Shown piece by piece: positions 1 to 13,900 of a stretch of DNA of 64,000 nucleotides. Under the pieces are notes generated by a model, which did not search any database, had not been told where the DNA came from, and worked only from the letters and a program-made list of their open reading frames with translations. A program made the position numbers and the translations under genes. The DNA comes from Parasponia andersonii (taxonomy: Eukaryota; Streptophyta; Magnoliopsida; Rosales; Cannabaceae). The DNA lies in contig JXTB01000020.1 in the NCBI GenBank assembly GCA_002914805.1, positions 452,448 through 516,447 of the forward strand, given 5' to 3'. The first letter of the stretch is position 1. Every line of letters starts with the position of its first letter.

Positions 1-2746
1 TACTTAATACCCCAGAAAGAAGGTTCTAATAGGATAGGTTATCTGATACCATCCTCGAGTGACGCCTATCTCCCATGAAACCTCTTTTCAATTTTTAATG
101 AAAACAATTTTAAAAATATTTTTGAGAAATTGAATGTAAAAATTGTTAGAGCCTAGAAATACTACACTAGTTCATAATATGATTTCTCCTTGGCCAAAGG
201 TGAACTAAACTTGAACTTCGAGTATCCCTTTACAATATAAATATAGAGTCTAATGACTCTTAAGGAAAAATCTATGAGTAATATCATTCTAATCATTATT
301 AGTTATATAACAATAACCATGCTATTATAGTTAAACAAAATAGGAGATTTGGATTCAACTCAACATCAACATTTAAAAAAAGGTTTCATTCCATGCATAG
401 ATAATGAAAATCTCTAAAAGTCACAAGTATTAACTTAAAGATAAGTTATATATGATGACCATTTATTTAAAATCAACCAGGAATGCATGAAAAGATACTA
501 GTTTGTTCCACATAACCAACGAAATAGACATTTATTACGAAAATCACACTTGATAAAATAATAAATAAGGCCCTATTTAAACTACTTTGGTTAATTTTTC
601 TTTCAAGCAAATAAACATTTGAACCTCAATCCATATTACAACTAAATACGATGGGATATTTTTTGTAGAATTCTAAAATATTCTCTAAAGTAACCAAAGA
701 AGTTTCTCCAAAAGTTGAAAAGTTCACACTTCATTCTTTTTAAAGGGTAGTTTGGAAAATATTAAAGTGTGAAATATTGTCAAATATTTTCTCAAAGTAG
801 ATAAAACAAACACCAATTCTTACTTAGTCCTTCAAAATAAACATTAAAAGTTTATATAGATGTATACTAGGTGTAGCCAACTAATCAATATACATATAAA
901 CTCCATGCATTGGAAGCTACAGTCAAATCTTCAAGAAGAAAATCACACACTAATATGCACAACTCAAAATCCATCAAATACAAAGCCAAGGCATGTAACT
1001 CAATACCATTCATTGATTTGAAAATCAAAATTTCATCATCCTTCTAAGTTTTCCCAACCCTAGGGAGATTAGTCAAAACTAATTACACAATGCCCAAAAT
1101 CTAATCAAAACAAGTTCTGCACAACTCCAATGTAATTTTGTTCACACCGTAGGAAATCGAGTTGGCATGAATCATTACGACTCAACAATCTAACAAATAC
1201 CAAAGGACCATGTATCCATCAGCAAGGTAAACCACATCAAAGGAAACTTAGAAAAAATATGCAATTTGGACCATCGAACACACAACGCATAAGTGATAAG
1301 CTTCTAAGATTTAAATCAAAATTCTTAACTCAAACGTTTTACCCAATAAAGATTTTTATAATGCAAGTAACCACATCAAGTTTTTATCCTCTAAGCAATA
1401 TATTCTAGAGAAATTATGTGCATAAATCTTCAAACATAAGCATAAAGCTAAAGATTTTATCCAAAATCATTCTCAATCCACAGTAAAGTTTACTGAGCAG
1501 TCAAATTTGTGAATATTTTTATTTTAAGTAACTTATATCTATTTTTTTTCTTAAGTAAACTTGTGAAAGTATTCATTTAATTTCAAATTAAGTATTCAGT
1601 AGGAATTGAAAAATGCCTAGTAATCTACTAAGTTCAAAATTAGAAAAGGAACTTGAAAAGTTTGATTTATGTATATACGTTTATAGAAATAAACTAGTTT
1701 GGTCCAGAGATCTTTCAAATTAATATTTCCAAATGTAGAACAAAATCTTACTAATATACAAATAGATTGGTAGTTTCACAAAGCTTAGTCTCAAAGTGAC
1801 ATGCTAATTTAAAACAACACTTCCTATGAAAAAAAGTGTATTACTCTCACCTAACCAATATTGGAGTTTAAAATGTTCATGATCTCTTTGAAAACAAACA
1901 TGTCACTTTGGTCAAATACAAAGATTTACACCATTCAAAATGTTAATTGTCGACTTAGCATTTCCCAAAGTTTTAAAACCAAATGATTCGGTTTTAAATC
2001 TAACTAAACCCTCAAAAAGTTAATAATTCTCATTCAAAGAACCACAATAACAGAACTTGATGAAACTAGAGATATGCAGTCATTATAGTTAAACAATATC
2101 TCAAAATATCAACTTATCACTTAATCAATGAGCATGCTATGCAAAAAGTATCATCAACACAAACTCTAAATCATAGAACCAAGTCATGATGTATCCAAAT
2201 CAAGTGATCACAATGATATCAATTCCAAGAAAGTACTACCTCAGTATAATAAATAGCAATAAAGTCAAGCCACATCGGTGGTGTACAAACACTAAACTAG
2301 TGTATCACAAGCGAAAATCCCCAAAAAGTATAACCACAATCAAATAATATAAACAAGGTCAATAATGTAACCCGAGGGTTAACATACAGGCAACCCATAA
2401 GACAGTCAAATACAAAAACCAAGGTACAAGATACCAGATCGCTATATTAGGACTTACGAGGTTCATGTAATCTACAATCTGAATGGACAGAAGAGTACAA
2501 TAATGAATGTAGAAATGAATAGTCTCATGTCAACCTGACACTTTCGAGATTAACATTTCTGGGAAATCATCATCCGAAAGACACTAGAATTTCACCTTAA
2601 AGGGGTATAAAAGAGGACTTGAAGGAAAAACAACTTATCTAGCCAGTTCTTAAGTAATGTATGAGGTATATGTCAAAACCATTTCTAAAATATTTTGAAA
2701 CACCAAATAATAACAAAGGCATGATCCTAGCCATATCTAAAGTTGG

Positions 2747-2758
2747 GCTCTGATGCTA
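2747..2758 (-). other. Primer binding site of element A
   Basis: On the minus strand it reads TAGCATCAGAGC. This is the plant initiator-Met type site TGGTATCAGAGC with two changes, four bases after the LTR end. Confidence 0.65.
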
Positions 2759-2762
2759 AATC

Positions 2763-4994
2763 TGTCATGATCCAAAATCAAAGGCCGTGACTTTTAGTAA
2801 TTTTAAGTATAAATTAATATAAATAAAAGATTTTACGAAATTCGGAGAAAACTAAGTATTTAAATTTTTCATTTTAGTCCTTGAATCATTGGAAATTCTA
2901 TATAAAAGGGAGCATATCTTTAGTTTAATTTATTAAGAAAGATACGCCAATTAAAATCTAAGAAAACATAGTTAATTTATACGAAAACTTGGTTTGATAA
3001 AAACTTTAATGTTGATTAAAATGAAGTTCTCAAATCTTGAGTCGGAAAGTCCAAAAATTAATTTACAAAAGTTAGTCAAAATTCCAAGTAGTTAAGACTT
3101 TAAAATTTTGCCCCTTAGGAATCATAGTACCCTATTTATATCCCAAATCCTCAAATAATAGTAAATACATCCACATACATTCACTTAGTACGATCAATGA
3201 ACATGGCTAAATAGCTAGACATAGAAAAAGAGTGAGACAAGAAAAAGGTACCAACCAAAGAGGAATAAGGTTATGAGTATAAGCTAAGCAACTTGCCTAA
3301 CTAACGGGACAACTGACTCGGATGGATAGTACCTAAAGAAGAGGAAAGTAGGGAGGGTGAGCTCGAAAGCTCAGTAGGAAAGCTATTACCTAATTTAAAA
3401 TCCTTTTTAGTGATGAAAAGCCCATGCATAATTAGTTTAATCCAAAATATCTTTGCAAAACTGTATGTACATATATATATATATAATAATATCCAAAACT
3501 GATAGTCCATATGCATATACATATATATAGATACATAGAAAGCATGATATTAGAAAATCAATCAGTCCACAAACAAATGACACAAATCTACCTATACCTA
3601 TGAGTTCACCACCTCTCATTAATGGAAACTAGGGTGTTGGCACTACGTGCATCATACAGCTTGTTAACATGTAGCCCATAACCGGAGGAGACACCCGTGT
3701 ATCGCCTAACAAACTTGGAGGGGCAACCGCCTTGGCTATGCCTGCCAAATGGGGAGTAATAAGAAGAAATACCCCATGCACAGATTCACAGACTTAGTGC
3801 CACACTGTAAAAGCCCTATGATGGTAACTTGGGACTCACGTGTGATCCTATGATACATGTACTCTGAGCTGATATGTAAAAATGGCCATGCAATAATTTA
3901 AGCTGAAATGATACTCTGATTTTTAATGAAATAGTTAATTAAATTTTTATAGAAAAATAGACAGCATAATGGCCCTATTTTAATATATTTAAAAATAAGC
4001 TATACTCAGAAAATTCCTAGAGTAATCGAGTATATGTAATATAATTCAGACCCATCACATATATCCAAAATAATTCTAAAGTCATGTTTGTCATCATATG
4101 TTGCAGAAAATAAGTTTCACTCAAAAAACGGTATAAAATAGAGGTAACTGAATCCATACCTTACTAGAATAGTGATACCACACTATGGAATCCTTATAGT
4201 GCCATTGAATGATTGCCCGGAGGGTCAGGAACCAATTCCATAGCCTCGATCGCTCATTTAAGAAAAACCAACTCCTCAAAGGAGCTTCGAATAAATAAAC
4301 GGACCGCTTCGTTGAATTCTAAATGTCCAAAATAGCTGAGTTAGACATATAACTCAACTAATTTGGCTCCGAGTTGACATCGGACTGGTGCCACACAAAA
4401 CGAGACAAAATCAAAACCGTTAGATATTGTTTTTCGTACCGATCACCAAACATAGTCAATATGTATATCAAACTTCACTATTTTCTGAGTACATTCCAAA
4501 AATGATATAAAAAATAATATCTAATTATCAGATCAAATGTCAAACTCGAGCTCAAAAATAGACAAAAATGACAACTTTTAATTCGGGTAAAATAGGGTGG
4601 TGAGATATATACTTTGAGGTTCTTCTCGACGATACGAACCCAAATAACCTAAGAACAAAACCCGAAAAGAACGAAATCATTACTGAAAATTCAAAACTCC
4701 TCGTCGCCAAAAATGACATTTTTCGGCAACAGAATGCTTAGCGGTGGCTGTGAGCAGGTGGTGCAGTTGCATGCAGAATGGGGGAGCTCCGTTGGTAGTC
4801 AGGCAGGCCAAACGGTGGTCATGGCAGCCATTAGCACTCCTTCACCTCTATTTGGCCGAGACGAGCAAGAGAGAAAACAGAGAGGGATAGGGTGAGTCAG
4901 GTGGGGGAGAGAGAAAGAATGCATATATATATATATAATCTCTTTTTTTAATGGTCCAATGACCAAATTACCTTTAAAAAATTGGGTTATTACA
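2763..4994 (-). repeat. 5' LTR of element A
   Basis: About 2232 bp. On the minus strand it begins TGTAATAACCC and ends ATGACA, fitting TG...CA termini. It aligns by eye along its length with the LTRs at 34237-36466 and 7022-9158, sharing the opening, a C/T-rich leader-like stretch near 4850-4920 and the closing segment before the primer site. Confidence 0.75.
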
Positions 4995-6480
4995 TAGTTA
5001 GGAGTAGGCGTTGAAGGTAATAGATTGCTAGTAGTCCTTATTGTATCTTTCTCGTAAAGAATTAGGATAACCCGCAGATTTGTTCTTAGTTGTGTTTGTG
5101 ATCTATTTTTTGGCCTCTTTTTTAGAGGAGTTTGAAATTATATTCGTTATGCTCATATTATAATTTGAAGTTTATTACTTTGACTAATGATATTCCCTTG
5201 AAAAGTCCGTTTATATCAAAAAAAAATATTATCCTACAATTTAGGAAAATTTTAGTCCTTTTTTTTATTGAAAAAAAGTTAAAAGGTGTTACAAAGTATA
5301 ACTTTAAGCAACAAATTAAGATTATGTGTTTGATAATAGAAACAAACCTTTTCGTCGATGAAGCAACATATATAACATATTTGCCTATATGAAAAATAGG
5401 TACAACGTAAACATATAATCTAAAAATTATTAATGAAAGAAAAATAAAAGTAATATAACTGACAATAATACATGTTTTTAACTTTCAAATGGTGAGAATT
5501 AGTTTATAAAGATTCATATCTAAACATTCAAAAATAAATATATTCGCTTAATATATAAAGATTGTAATAACTAAAGAGTCCAGTTATACTTAGAGCAATG
5601 TTATTTCAAGCTAACAAAAATGGACCAAATTCAGTGCCACACTTCTACATTTATGGCCCATATATAATTCTAAAATTTATCTTGTAATAACTTCTTGTTT
5701 TAATACACGTGCATAATCCATCCGTGGAGCTTTGATTATAATGAAAGTAACTAAGCAAAGAGTAGTCCTGAAAAATTAATAAATAAATAAAAGAAGCAGC
5801 AAAGAAAACATTCATAAATAAAATGTAAATAATGCATTAAAAAAAATCTGCTGGCTTATCAAAAAGTAACAAACAAACCAAAATTATTGCAGTATAGTAC
5901 TCTGAAAGCCTGGATTTTACTCTTTAGGTACGTGTATAAAATTCTCAAATACAAATAACCTTTCTTTTTTTATAATAGTAAGCGCAATGATAAAGCTTTT
6001 TTTTTAATTTTAAAAAAAAGGTAATAGAGAACAAAAATTTAATATTGCAAGCTACATTATCTGACATACATATTGTCACCATCATCGGTTCCAAGCCAAA
6101 GATCTCTATCCACTCGCTGAGTCTAACTATGTCTCTCCTCTTTTTAATTTTTATTTATTTCCAAAAGATAAAATTATTTAAAATAAAATTCCTCCATGAA
6201 AACTGCAACGTAAAGTAGAGATAATTTAAAGCCAAGCTAAGCTTTTTAGCCATTCACTCTCGACACTCACAAATTATATATAAATCATAATTTATAATTA
6301 GATATAATATATTAGTATTATATAGAAAGTTAAATGTATTTGATAAGATGAATGTAAAACTAACTAAATGTAATATAAGCTACCATTGCTATTCGAAAAA
6401 ATAATAAAAAGAACAATCGTATAAATCATAGTTAAATTAGGAATTTCACAGATTTTTTACTCTTTCCTTTTAGTTCACGC
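4995..6480. other. Unassigned AT-rich stretch
   Basis: No coding frame or RNA gene is convincing here. It follows directly on element A and holds A/T runs. A few open frames, such as one at 5132-5392, have low-complexity A+T-driven composition and no family resemblance. Confidence 0.4.
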
Positions 6481-7021
6481 TTAATATATACACAGACTCT
6501 TCCTTTATATTTTGACCCTACAACTTGTGCCTTTCAACAAAAAAAGCCCCCCCACCCCCCCCCCCCCCCCCCCTCCCACTCATTACTACAATCTTACGTC
6601 TCTTGTCTATTTTTCTTCCTGTCTTTTTCTTTTTCCTTCCTTGCTCACGTCTGTTGCCTACCTTTTTTTTTTCTTTTTTTTTTTCCTGTAATATTTTCTC
6701 TGTCAACGTTTATTGGTTGCAGCTGCTCCCTGAATATTGGCTCTATTCTTTTTCTTTATTTAAATTCACAAGTTGGCTGCAGCACTTGGCTTAGCGGTGA
6801 GCAAGATCCTTTTTTTTCTTTCTAAAATCTCTTCCTTTTTGTTTGGGCTTACGAGTTCTGTTTGGATCAAAAACATTCTTTCTGGCTGTTATTTAATTTA
6901 ATCTTTGAAACGAGGATTTAGGATTTTAGAATTCCAGAGATTTAAAAAAATACCTGTATATGTATGAATTTGTGTGGGCTAGTAACAGTGCTAAAGAATT
7001 CTCATTTTCTTTATATAAATA
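6480..7021 (+). promoter_or_regulatory. Leader-like stretch with donor-like splice site
   Basis: A TATA-like CTTTATATTTT near 6500 is followed by a strongly pyrimidine-rich stretch (6575-6700). A sequence resembling a 5' untranslated exon then ends at a good plant splice donor (G|GTGAGC near 6797). No coding exon follows before the LTR at 7022, so this could be the orphaned 5' end of a gene cut off by the retrotransposon. An uninterrupted C run at 6555-6573 lies inside. The proline-rich frame across it is a composition artefact. Confidence 0.25.
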
Positions 7022-9158
7022 TGTTCAAAGTCGTGATTTTTACTAATTCTAAGTAAAAATATAATTAGATATATAGTTTATAAAATTCAGAAAAAATCAA
7101 GTATTTAGAATTTTCATGTTAGACCTTAAAACATAATAAATTCTATAACAGAAAATAAATCTTCTCATTAGTTCAAATTACTTAAAGAAAGTGTCCACAA
7201 AAGTTTAGAAGAAATCTAGTTAATTTCATTTAGAAACTTATTGTTAAACCATAATTTTTTGTAAATTGAGGTTAATGAAATATAGAATCCAAATGTCTAA
7301 AAATAGTTGCAAGGTAACTCAATTATAATTCCAAGTACTCAATTTAGTAGTAAAATAATCCTTATACATCCAATTGGTAAATACATGAATCTTGGCTAAA
7401 CAATTAGACATAGAAAGGAAAAGGACAAAAAGAATGAACTAACCAAGGAAGAGCTATGAGATTGCAAGCACAAGTCAAGCAGATTGTCTAGCTATCAGGA
7501 TAATTACCTCAAATAGAAAAATACTTGAAAATGAGAAAAATAGAGGGTGAGTACATGAATACTCAGTAAAGATTCAATTACAAGTATTTACTAATCAATG
7601 ATATACTCATTTCAAATTTCTACATTATTAGTAAGATATTCTAAAACTTCATTTTTGAAAGTCATATATCAAACCATTTTCTAAAGGTTCACAAAGTTCC
7701 AAACCATTATAAAACTCATTCTCAAAACAAATACATACCTGTTTAAGTTATTCACAAGTATACTGAATACTATCTAATTTCATAATCTCTATGTTTTTGA
7801 CAAATGTGAGTTCTAGCCATCTAATTGATGATCTTGAGTTTTTTTTTTTTAATAGTATTCTTTCAGAACACGTGATTCTATCGGCTACGTGAGATGAATA
7901 CTCTATGAATAACATGATGCAGTAATGTATTATACTCAAACTATATTCATTTCTAAAAACCAGATTTCCAAATTTATTAATTTTTTTCATATCTAATTTT
8001 TCAAAAAACTCCTTAAAATCCATTCCCTATATAATATAGTATAAAATGGGATAATATGGCACACTATGTAGGGTGATGTACCTCCAAGCAGTTTATCATA
8101 AACACATTTTCCAAAATAGTTCATAAATTCATTTTTACAAATCATTTCACAAAATTTTTGTATTTGACAAGGTAAGTAAATTTACAACAAAAAGCATTAT
8201 AAAATCAAGTAATCAAATTCCTACGTCATCAAGATAGTAATACAATGCTGTGTAGTTCACATGGTATCACTTGGCAGTCGTTCGGAGAGTCAAGGTCATT
8301 TTTGAGCCCTCGATCGCTCGCTTTGAAATCTCATCTTTCGAATAGAATCCAAATCGAGAAACAGACCTCAACACTGAATTCATATCCCCCAAATTAGCTA
8401 AGTTAGACATAAAACTTAACCGATTCGGGCTCAATATGTGGCATAAAAAATGAGATAAAATTTGAGTTGTTTAGTCTCGTTTTTTGTGCCCATCACCAAA
8501 CATAGCCAATATATTTCTCATTTTTCATATTTTCACAAACACATCATAAATATGACATTTATTTGACTATCTTATGGTTAGATTAAAAAGTCAATTTCTA
8601 CACCAAAAAACTTAAAATTATTCAACAATACTAAAATTCAATCGGGACAAAATGGACTTGAAATCTATATACCATAATGATCCTGTCGAGAGAAATCCAA
8701 AGAAACCCAAGCTTATGGCTCGACGTCATTGGTATGGGCACTAGGATCGTGTTTTCTCTATGGGCATTATTCGCATTTTTTTCGATAAGGTGGTGGTTTA
8801 GCGGCTGCAAAAGTCCAGTGGATAGCTCATGGTGGCTGCATGGTCCGTCTAGGACCAACAGCATGCATCGACTGTGGCCTGAAGTAGTCATGCAGGAGAG
8901 GGGCAGTGGCAGCCATGTTTTGATGCTATAAAAACAGAGAGAGAGAGGGAAAAAGAGAATGGGGGAGAGAGCCATATGGCCTTAAGCAAATAGATTGTGA
9001 AATTTTTAAAAATTGCACTTTATCCCCCAGTTTTTCAAATCTCTTTCTCTTAGGTCCTCTAAAAATTACAATTTAGCCCTCAATTTTCAAAAAAAATTTC
9101 ATCTTAATCCCATTATTTTATTTCAAAAAATTATCATTAAAATTTTAGGGTTTTTACA
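7022..9158 (-). repeat. 3' LTR of element C
   Basis: About 2137 bp. The minus strand starts TGTAAAAACCC, directly after a purine tract. The far end has lost about 20-25 bp relative to the LTR of A. The middle carries the same CCCTCGATCGCTCGC-like block (8308-8322) found in the LTRs of A and D. Confidence 0.72.
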
Positions 9159-9172
9159 TCGTCCTTTCTTTA
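9159..9172 (-). other. Polypurine tract of element C
   Basis: On the minus strand it reads TAAAGAAAGGACGA, immediately before the 3' LTR. The preceding CGAAATTCTTTT also occurs just upstream of the 3' LTR of element B. Confidence 0.6.
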
Positions 9173-9296
9173 AAAGAATTTCGTCACAAAATTCAAATAC
9201 AAACAGGGAATATGAGTGGAATGGCGTAGAATAATCGTTTGATGGAAGGTGATCACTCATTCTGGAATTAATGAGTATCCAACCAAATACTAATAG

Positions 9297-10942
9297 TTAA
9301 GGAAATGTGAAACATAAGTCCCACACCTTGTATTAATATCCAATTAGCAATTCAATGCCATACAATAACATGAATTAAAGGTTTACACAAGGAGGTATAG
9401 AGTCAATGTTGGTAATTACTTTCGAAAAATGTGACAAAATTGAAGTTGAACTTAAGCATCGAAAAAAAAAAATTTTGAGATTATAGTTTCTCATAAATAC
9501 ATGCAAGAAATTGTATACCTCAGCTAATGAGTCTTCCTTCGTATGCATTAAGCTTGTAACTGTAGAGGTGAGTGGGTACCTTGATCTTGATCAATCTCTA
9601 TGTAGGAATCTAAGAATTCCAATGGCCTTTAATGATGGCTCCAAGAATTTCACTCTCTTTCAGTTTTCTGTACAACTACTAAACTAATATTTTAGTCAAA
9701 ATTGAATTAACATACAATAAGAAGGGGGGCGAGTCTTTTATAGGCTCCTTTCTTAAAGGGATTTTCGGTAGCCCTAAGGAGCCATGGGCTGGCCAAAAAT
9801 CAATGCTAAATTAGCAGTGAGGTAGGCCCCAATAGCCTACCCATTAGTCTGGCCTTTTTTTTTTTTTTTTTTTTTTCTCTTTTTGTGTAATTTCCCAGAA
9901 AGCTATTTGTGCCTAATTGATCTTATGCAGCCCAAGATGTTGGTAATTCAAAATCCAATAGACAAAGTCGCAGTTATAATTAACTCTTAACACAAGTTAG
10001 CTTAAACTATTAGTTATAGACTTATTCTAATAAAGGTTCAAAATACATTCTTGAATTAAATAAATATCACAAGATACTTTATAATTAGAATTATATCTAA
10101 TGGATAATTAACATGTGCAAATGTATCCCCACATAAATACCGATAATTAGAGAGAGGTAAAATTATTGTTTTGTCTTTCCAATTATATCTTTTAATTTTT
10201 TAATACAAGACTATATCTAATAGATGATCAGAATTACAAAAAGTCTTTAATTAATAAAATATCTAATTTTATTAATTACTTAGCTCATATTTAAATCATC
10301 TATACTCTTATAGCTCCTTAAGGCAGCATTCACTTCTACATATAATAGAGTTATAGATTCCATATCTATAAGCATATGTTCACAGTACCTATGATAATGC
10401 ATTACCAAAATATCGGGGTTTAAATCGTGAATTTCTTGATCTGTACATTTTAACATCTCAAATAATACAAATTATGAACACATGTTCATCACCTATATTA
10501 GGATTAAGAAAGACATGTCTTAATCATCTAGTTTGTAAGAACATGTTATTATCAATGACACTTACTACTAGAATATATTTCGCATGATCTATGTTCAATA
10601 TTTACATATCAAGACTTTTTGCACATGGTTACACTAATATAGATTAAAACATATTATAAATGTACAAAGCCTTGTTACACGATCCAAGAAAAGTATCCAC
10701 CTTCTCTTATTAGTAGTGAATTATTTTATTTGATTTAATTAGAGAACATATGTCTTAACTTTAATAAACAACTTTATTAAAATATTTTTCTAATAAATAA
10801 ATCATGGAATCTTTATGACATTTACTATTATAGCAATAGTCAAAGCATTATTACAAATATTATGCATGAATTATAAATTTATTAAAAATCTAAAATATTT
10901 ATTAAATATCCATAAATAATAAACACTTTTGAGCATAATCCT
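9297..10942 (-). repeat. Copia-type solo LTR inserted in element C
   Basis: Read on the minus strand it starts AGGATTATGCTCAAAAGTG, very like the start of many plant copia LTRs, which carry a TTAGGATTATGC-type opening. It contains a TATA-like CTATAAAAGA near 9735 and ends near TTCCTTAA. Both sides carry AATAG (9292-9296 and 10943-10947), a plausible 5-bp target duplication. The exact boundary is uncertain by 1-2 bp because the TG...CA ends are not intact. Element C sequence continues on both sides. A T run lies at 9848-9875. No internal coding region is present, hence solo LTR. Confidence 0.55.
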
Positions 10943-10947
10943 AATAG

Positions 10948-13900
10948 TCATGAGAAGGCTCACCAGTAGTTATAAGATCTCGACATAAGAGATTAGAAAT
11001 GATGACCTAAAGTTGGTAATTAGTCATAGAAGTAGAATCAATAATGAAGGCTAGAATTCAAAAATATATGACTTTTATAATCTGAATAATGATTGTTAGG
11101 AATAAACTAGAGTAATAGACCAAATATCATATACATGCAATATCGTCTCCCTGATCATACCAAATTAATAGCACACTAGGATAAATCTATTTATCTATAG
11201 GTAAAACTTGGTCCAAAACAATCACTGAGTCTAAAGACTCTAACAAGAATTCTCTTCAACACAAGATTGTACCCAACAGGATTTCGAATGGAAAACAAAT
11301 AGCCTTGTATTATACCTTACAAGATAAACAAGTTTAAAGGTAAAAAAAATGACAATAAGAGTCCAATGAGATAATCATTGACTGTTCCTCCTAACGAGCA
11401 AGAAAACTATATGAACTAGACCAGAACTACTATGAATGAAAATCTCCAATAGAAGAGTATATAGTACAACGAGCACAAAGTAGCAACCATTGCATTCAAA
11501 TGTATTGAAATGCAAATATCTACATAACATATAAAACCCAAAGACTTTCCAAGTCTTTTGTCCAAGACAATGTCATAGGGTAATAATTTATACCAAATTC
11601 AAATCCAGATGCTCTCCAAGTCTCTTTACCCAATATAGAACTATATAGTTGTAAGTCATAAAAATCTCCAATGAACCCAAAGACTTTCAAAGTCTTTGAT
11701 ACAAGGAGAAGTCATATAGAGATGACTCAATACTCAATATATAAGTAAAACTTACAACAATATCATAATGCCCCCGAAACAAACTTTTAATAGAATAGAT
11801 TATCCCTATGGCGATGCTTGTCTCCCATCTAACTCTATTTCATTTTTAAGTCAAAAACAGTTCGAAAATATTTTTGAAAACATGAAATACAAAAATCAGG
11901 GACATATAAGAAGATTACACAAGTTCACAATAAGGTTACACCTTGGTCATAGTTAAACTAAACCTGAACTCCAAATATTCATTTTGAAAATATAATAGCA
12001 AGAGTTCAACAACTCTTAAAATCGATCCATGAGAAAACTGATTTTAAATGCCATCAATTATACCACCATAGTGATGCTTGAATCCAACTAAAATCAAGTA
12101 GTGAGTTACTGATTGAATTCAATATCAACAAACTCAATAAGGAATCTAATTTAGAACACATTATAGCAAGAGTCTCCAATAATTTTCAAAAGTCAACACA
12201 AGCAAACTTTCTCATGTGATACTTGCTCCTTAGCACTAAGAGGGAATGCATCGACAAGATCAAATCTTGTCATCAGTAGTCAACAATATGGAGATCTAAT
12301 ACACGAGTATTCACTTGCTAAGGTAAGTAAGTAGAATAAGAGGAAATTTTTTTTTTCTTGTTTTTTTTTTGGCTGGATCTAGGGTTCACTAACCATATTT
12401 TCAAGGACTTAAAACATGCTAGCTTCTTTTCAAGGCATAGTCAGATATAATAGAAATTCTCTTAAAATTCTAAAACTTTTTCAAAGTTTTCAAACATGTC
12501 TCTTCAAGAGATTCCTTGTGTTGGTAAACCACATACGCAAACAAATTCCCATAGTTCTTTATTGTTGAAAACTCTAGGTAAGGCATGCTTTAGTGAGACT
12601 TTCTTTAAGTTTTATAACTTTGAGTTCACTATAGTCTAGTAATTTTATTAAAAACAGTTTTAAAAGACATTTTAATGATGAGAAATTATAAAGCACTTTT
12701 AGAAAAATAGTAGAGTATATCATAGTTATTTTTTTAAGCCTCACTTAAATTGTCAAGCATGTTTATAAAATACAATCTTTTCGCATAACCAGCCAATATG
12801 ATGTACATAAACTCCATAAATTGAAAAGTTACAATTAAATTTCAAAGAAAATATCACACATTGATATGCACAACTCAAAATCTACAAATTCCATAGCCCT
12901 TATCTATTTGAAAACTAAATTTCATGAATAAAAAGTTCAAATGAAATTTAAAAGAAAAGGCCATATGCTATTTTGGACTACCAAAGACTCATCAAGGTAA
13001 CCAAAACCAATATAATTGTATTCAGAAACTCAAATGAAATGTCACCGTAAGCCTCCAACAGTTAGAGTTCTCAACACTTGGGAAACAAAATTAAATCAAC
13101 TACACAAGTGCTCAGTCATCCAATTGAGATAAACAAGACAAAGTCAATCCAACTTGACTTAACTAATGAACAAGACTTTGATGGAACTCCAAGGATTCAA
13201 CAATCCAATAGACACCGAAATCATGCATATCTAAATAAAACAAGTCACATATATAATGAAAAGCTTAGAAGAATAAGTAAATCTAAACAATAGGGCACGT
13301 AAAGCTATAACAATAAAGTTTCACCAAACCTCCAAACCAAAAATTTAAAATTCAAAAATTCAATTTAGTTAAGTTCCCAAATCAGACACATAACCAAGTT
13401 TCATTCTCCAAGAAACTAACATAAGAGAAATCACAAATGGAAATTTCTTTTAAATTCGCTTAAAGCTCCAAAGGCACAAATCAAACTTATATGTGACCCA
13501 TTTCAAAAGATTTCCAAGTAGTAAAACTAGTTGTAAAAAGTATTTACACATGACATTCATTAAACAAATCATGTTTAAGTCAATTTGTAATTGAATTGTG
13601 AAAGTATTGTTTCGTTTTAAAATTAAGTACCAAGTAAAAGTTTGATAATATTTAGCTAGAATTACTACTACGCTCGAAATAGAGAAAATACTTAGAAACT
13701 TTTCACAATGAAAATTTTACGTAAATCTAAGAGATTTTTATTTTTTAAACCAACACCATAAATATGCAATGAGATCTTACTAGTACCAAACTAGCTTTAA
13801 GAAAAGCAATTATTTAAATTATATATATTTATATATTTTTGACAATTTCATAAACCTCAGACTCAAAGTGATACTACTAATTTTAAAATGGCACGACCCT

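Larger units (their letters stand above)
1..4994 (-). mobile_element. Non-coding LTR retrotransposon A (LARD-like), 5' part
   Basis: Read on the minus strand, this is a 5' LTR (4994 to 2763), a tRNA-Met type primer binding site (2758-2747) and the first 2.7 kb of an internal region that runs off the left edge of the window. The internal region has no long open frame and no recognisable gag or pol motif. It is collinear, in reverse complement, with the internal region of element B at about 36482-39470; for example the block near 2380-2560 matches the one near 36700-36870. The 5 bp after the LTR (4995-4999, TAGTT) should be the target-site duplication, but its partner lies outside the window. 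A large non-coding internal region between long LTRs is the LARD pattern; that class label is inferred. Confidence 0.72.

Noticed and set aside
4713-4895. 60-residue plus-strand frame
   Set aside because: Lies inside the LTR of element A and is not preserved as protein in the other LTR copies.
6525-6794. Open frame beginning with a poly-proline stretch, and its mirror frame on the minus strand
   Set aside because: It is created by the C homopolymer and a pyrimidine-rich leader; no family features.
8631-8975. Overlapping frames of 84 and 114 residues on opposite strands
   Set aside because: Both are inside the 3' LTR of element C; the G/C-rich part of the LTR gives chance frames and the reading is not conserved in LTR A or B.
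11678-11698. Considered the palindrome series as a CRISPR-like or terminator array
   Set aside because: Plant nuclear retrotransposon context, only about three diverged units, and repeated at the same place in element B; better explained as an element-internal motif.
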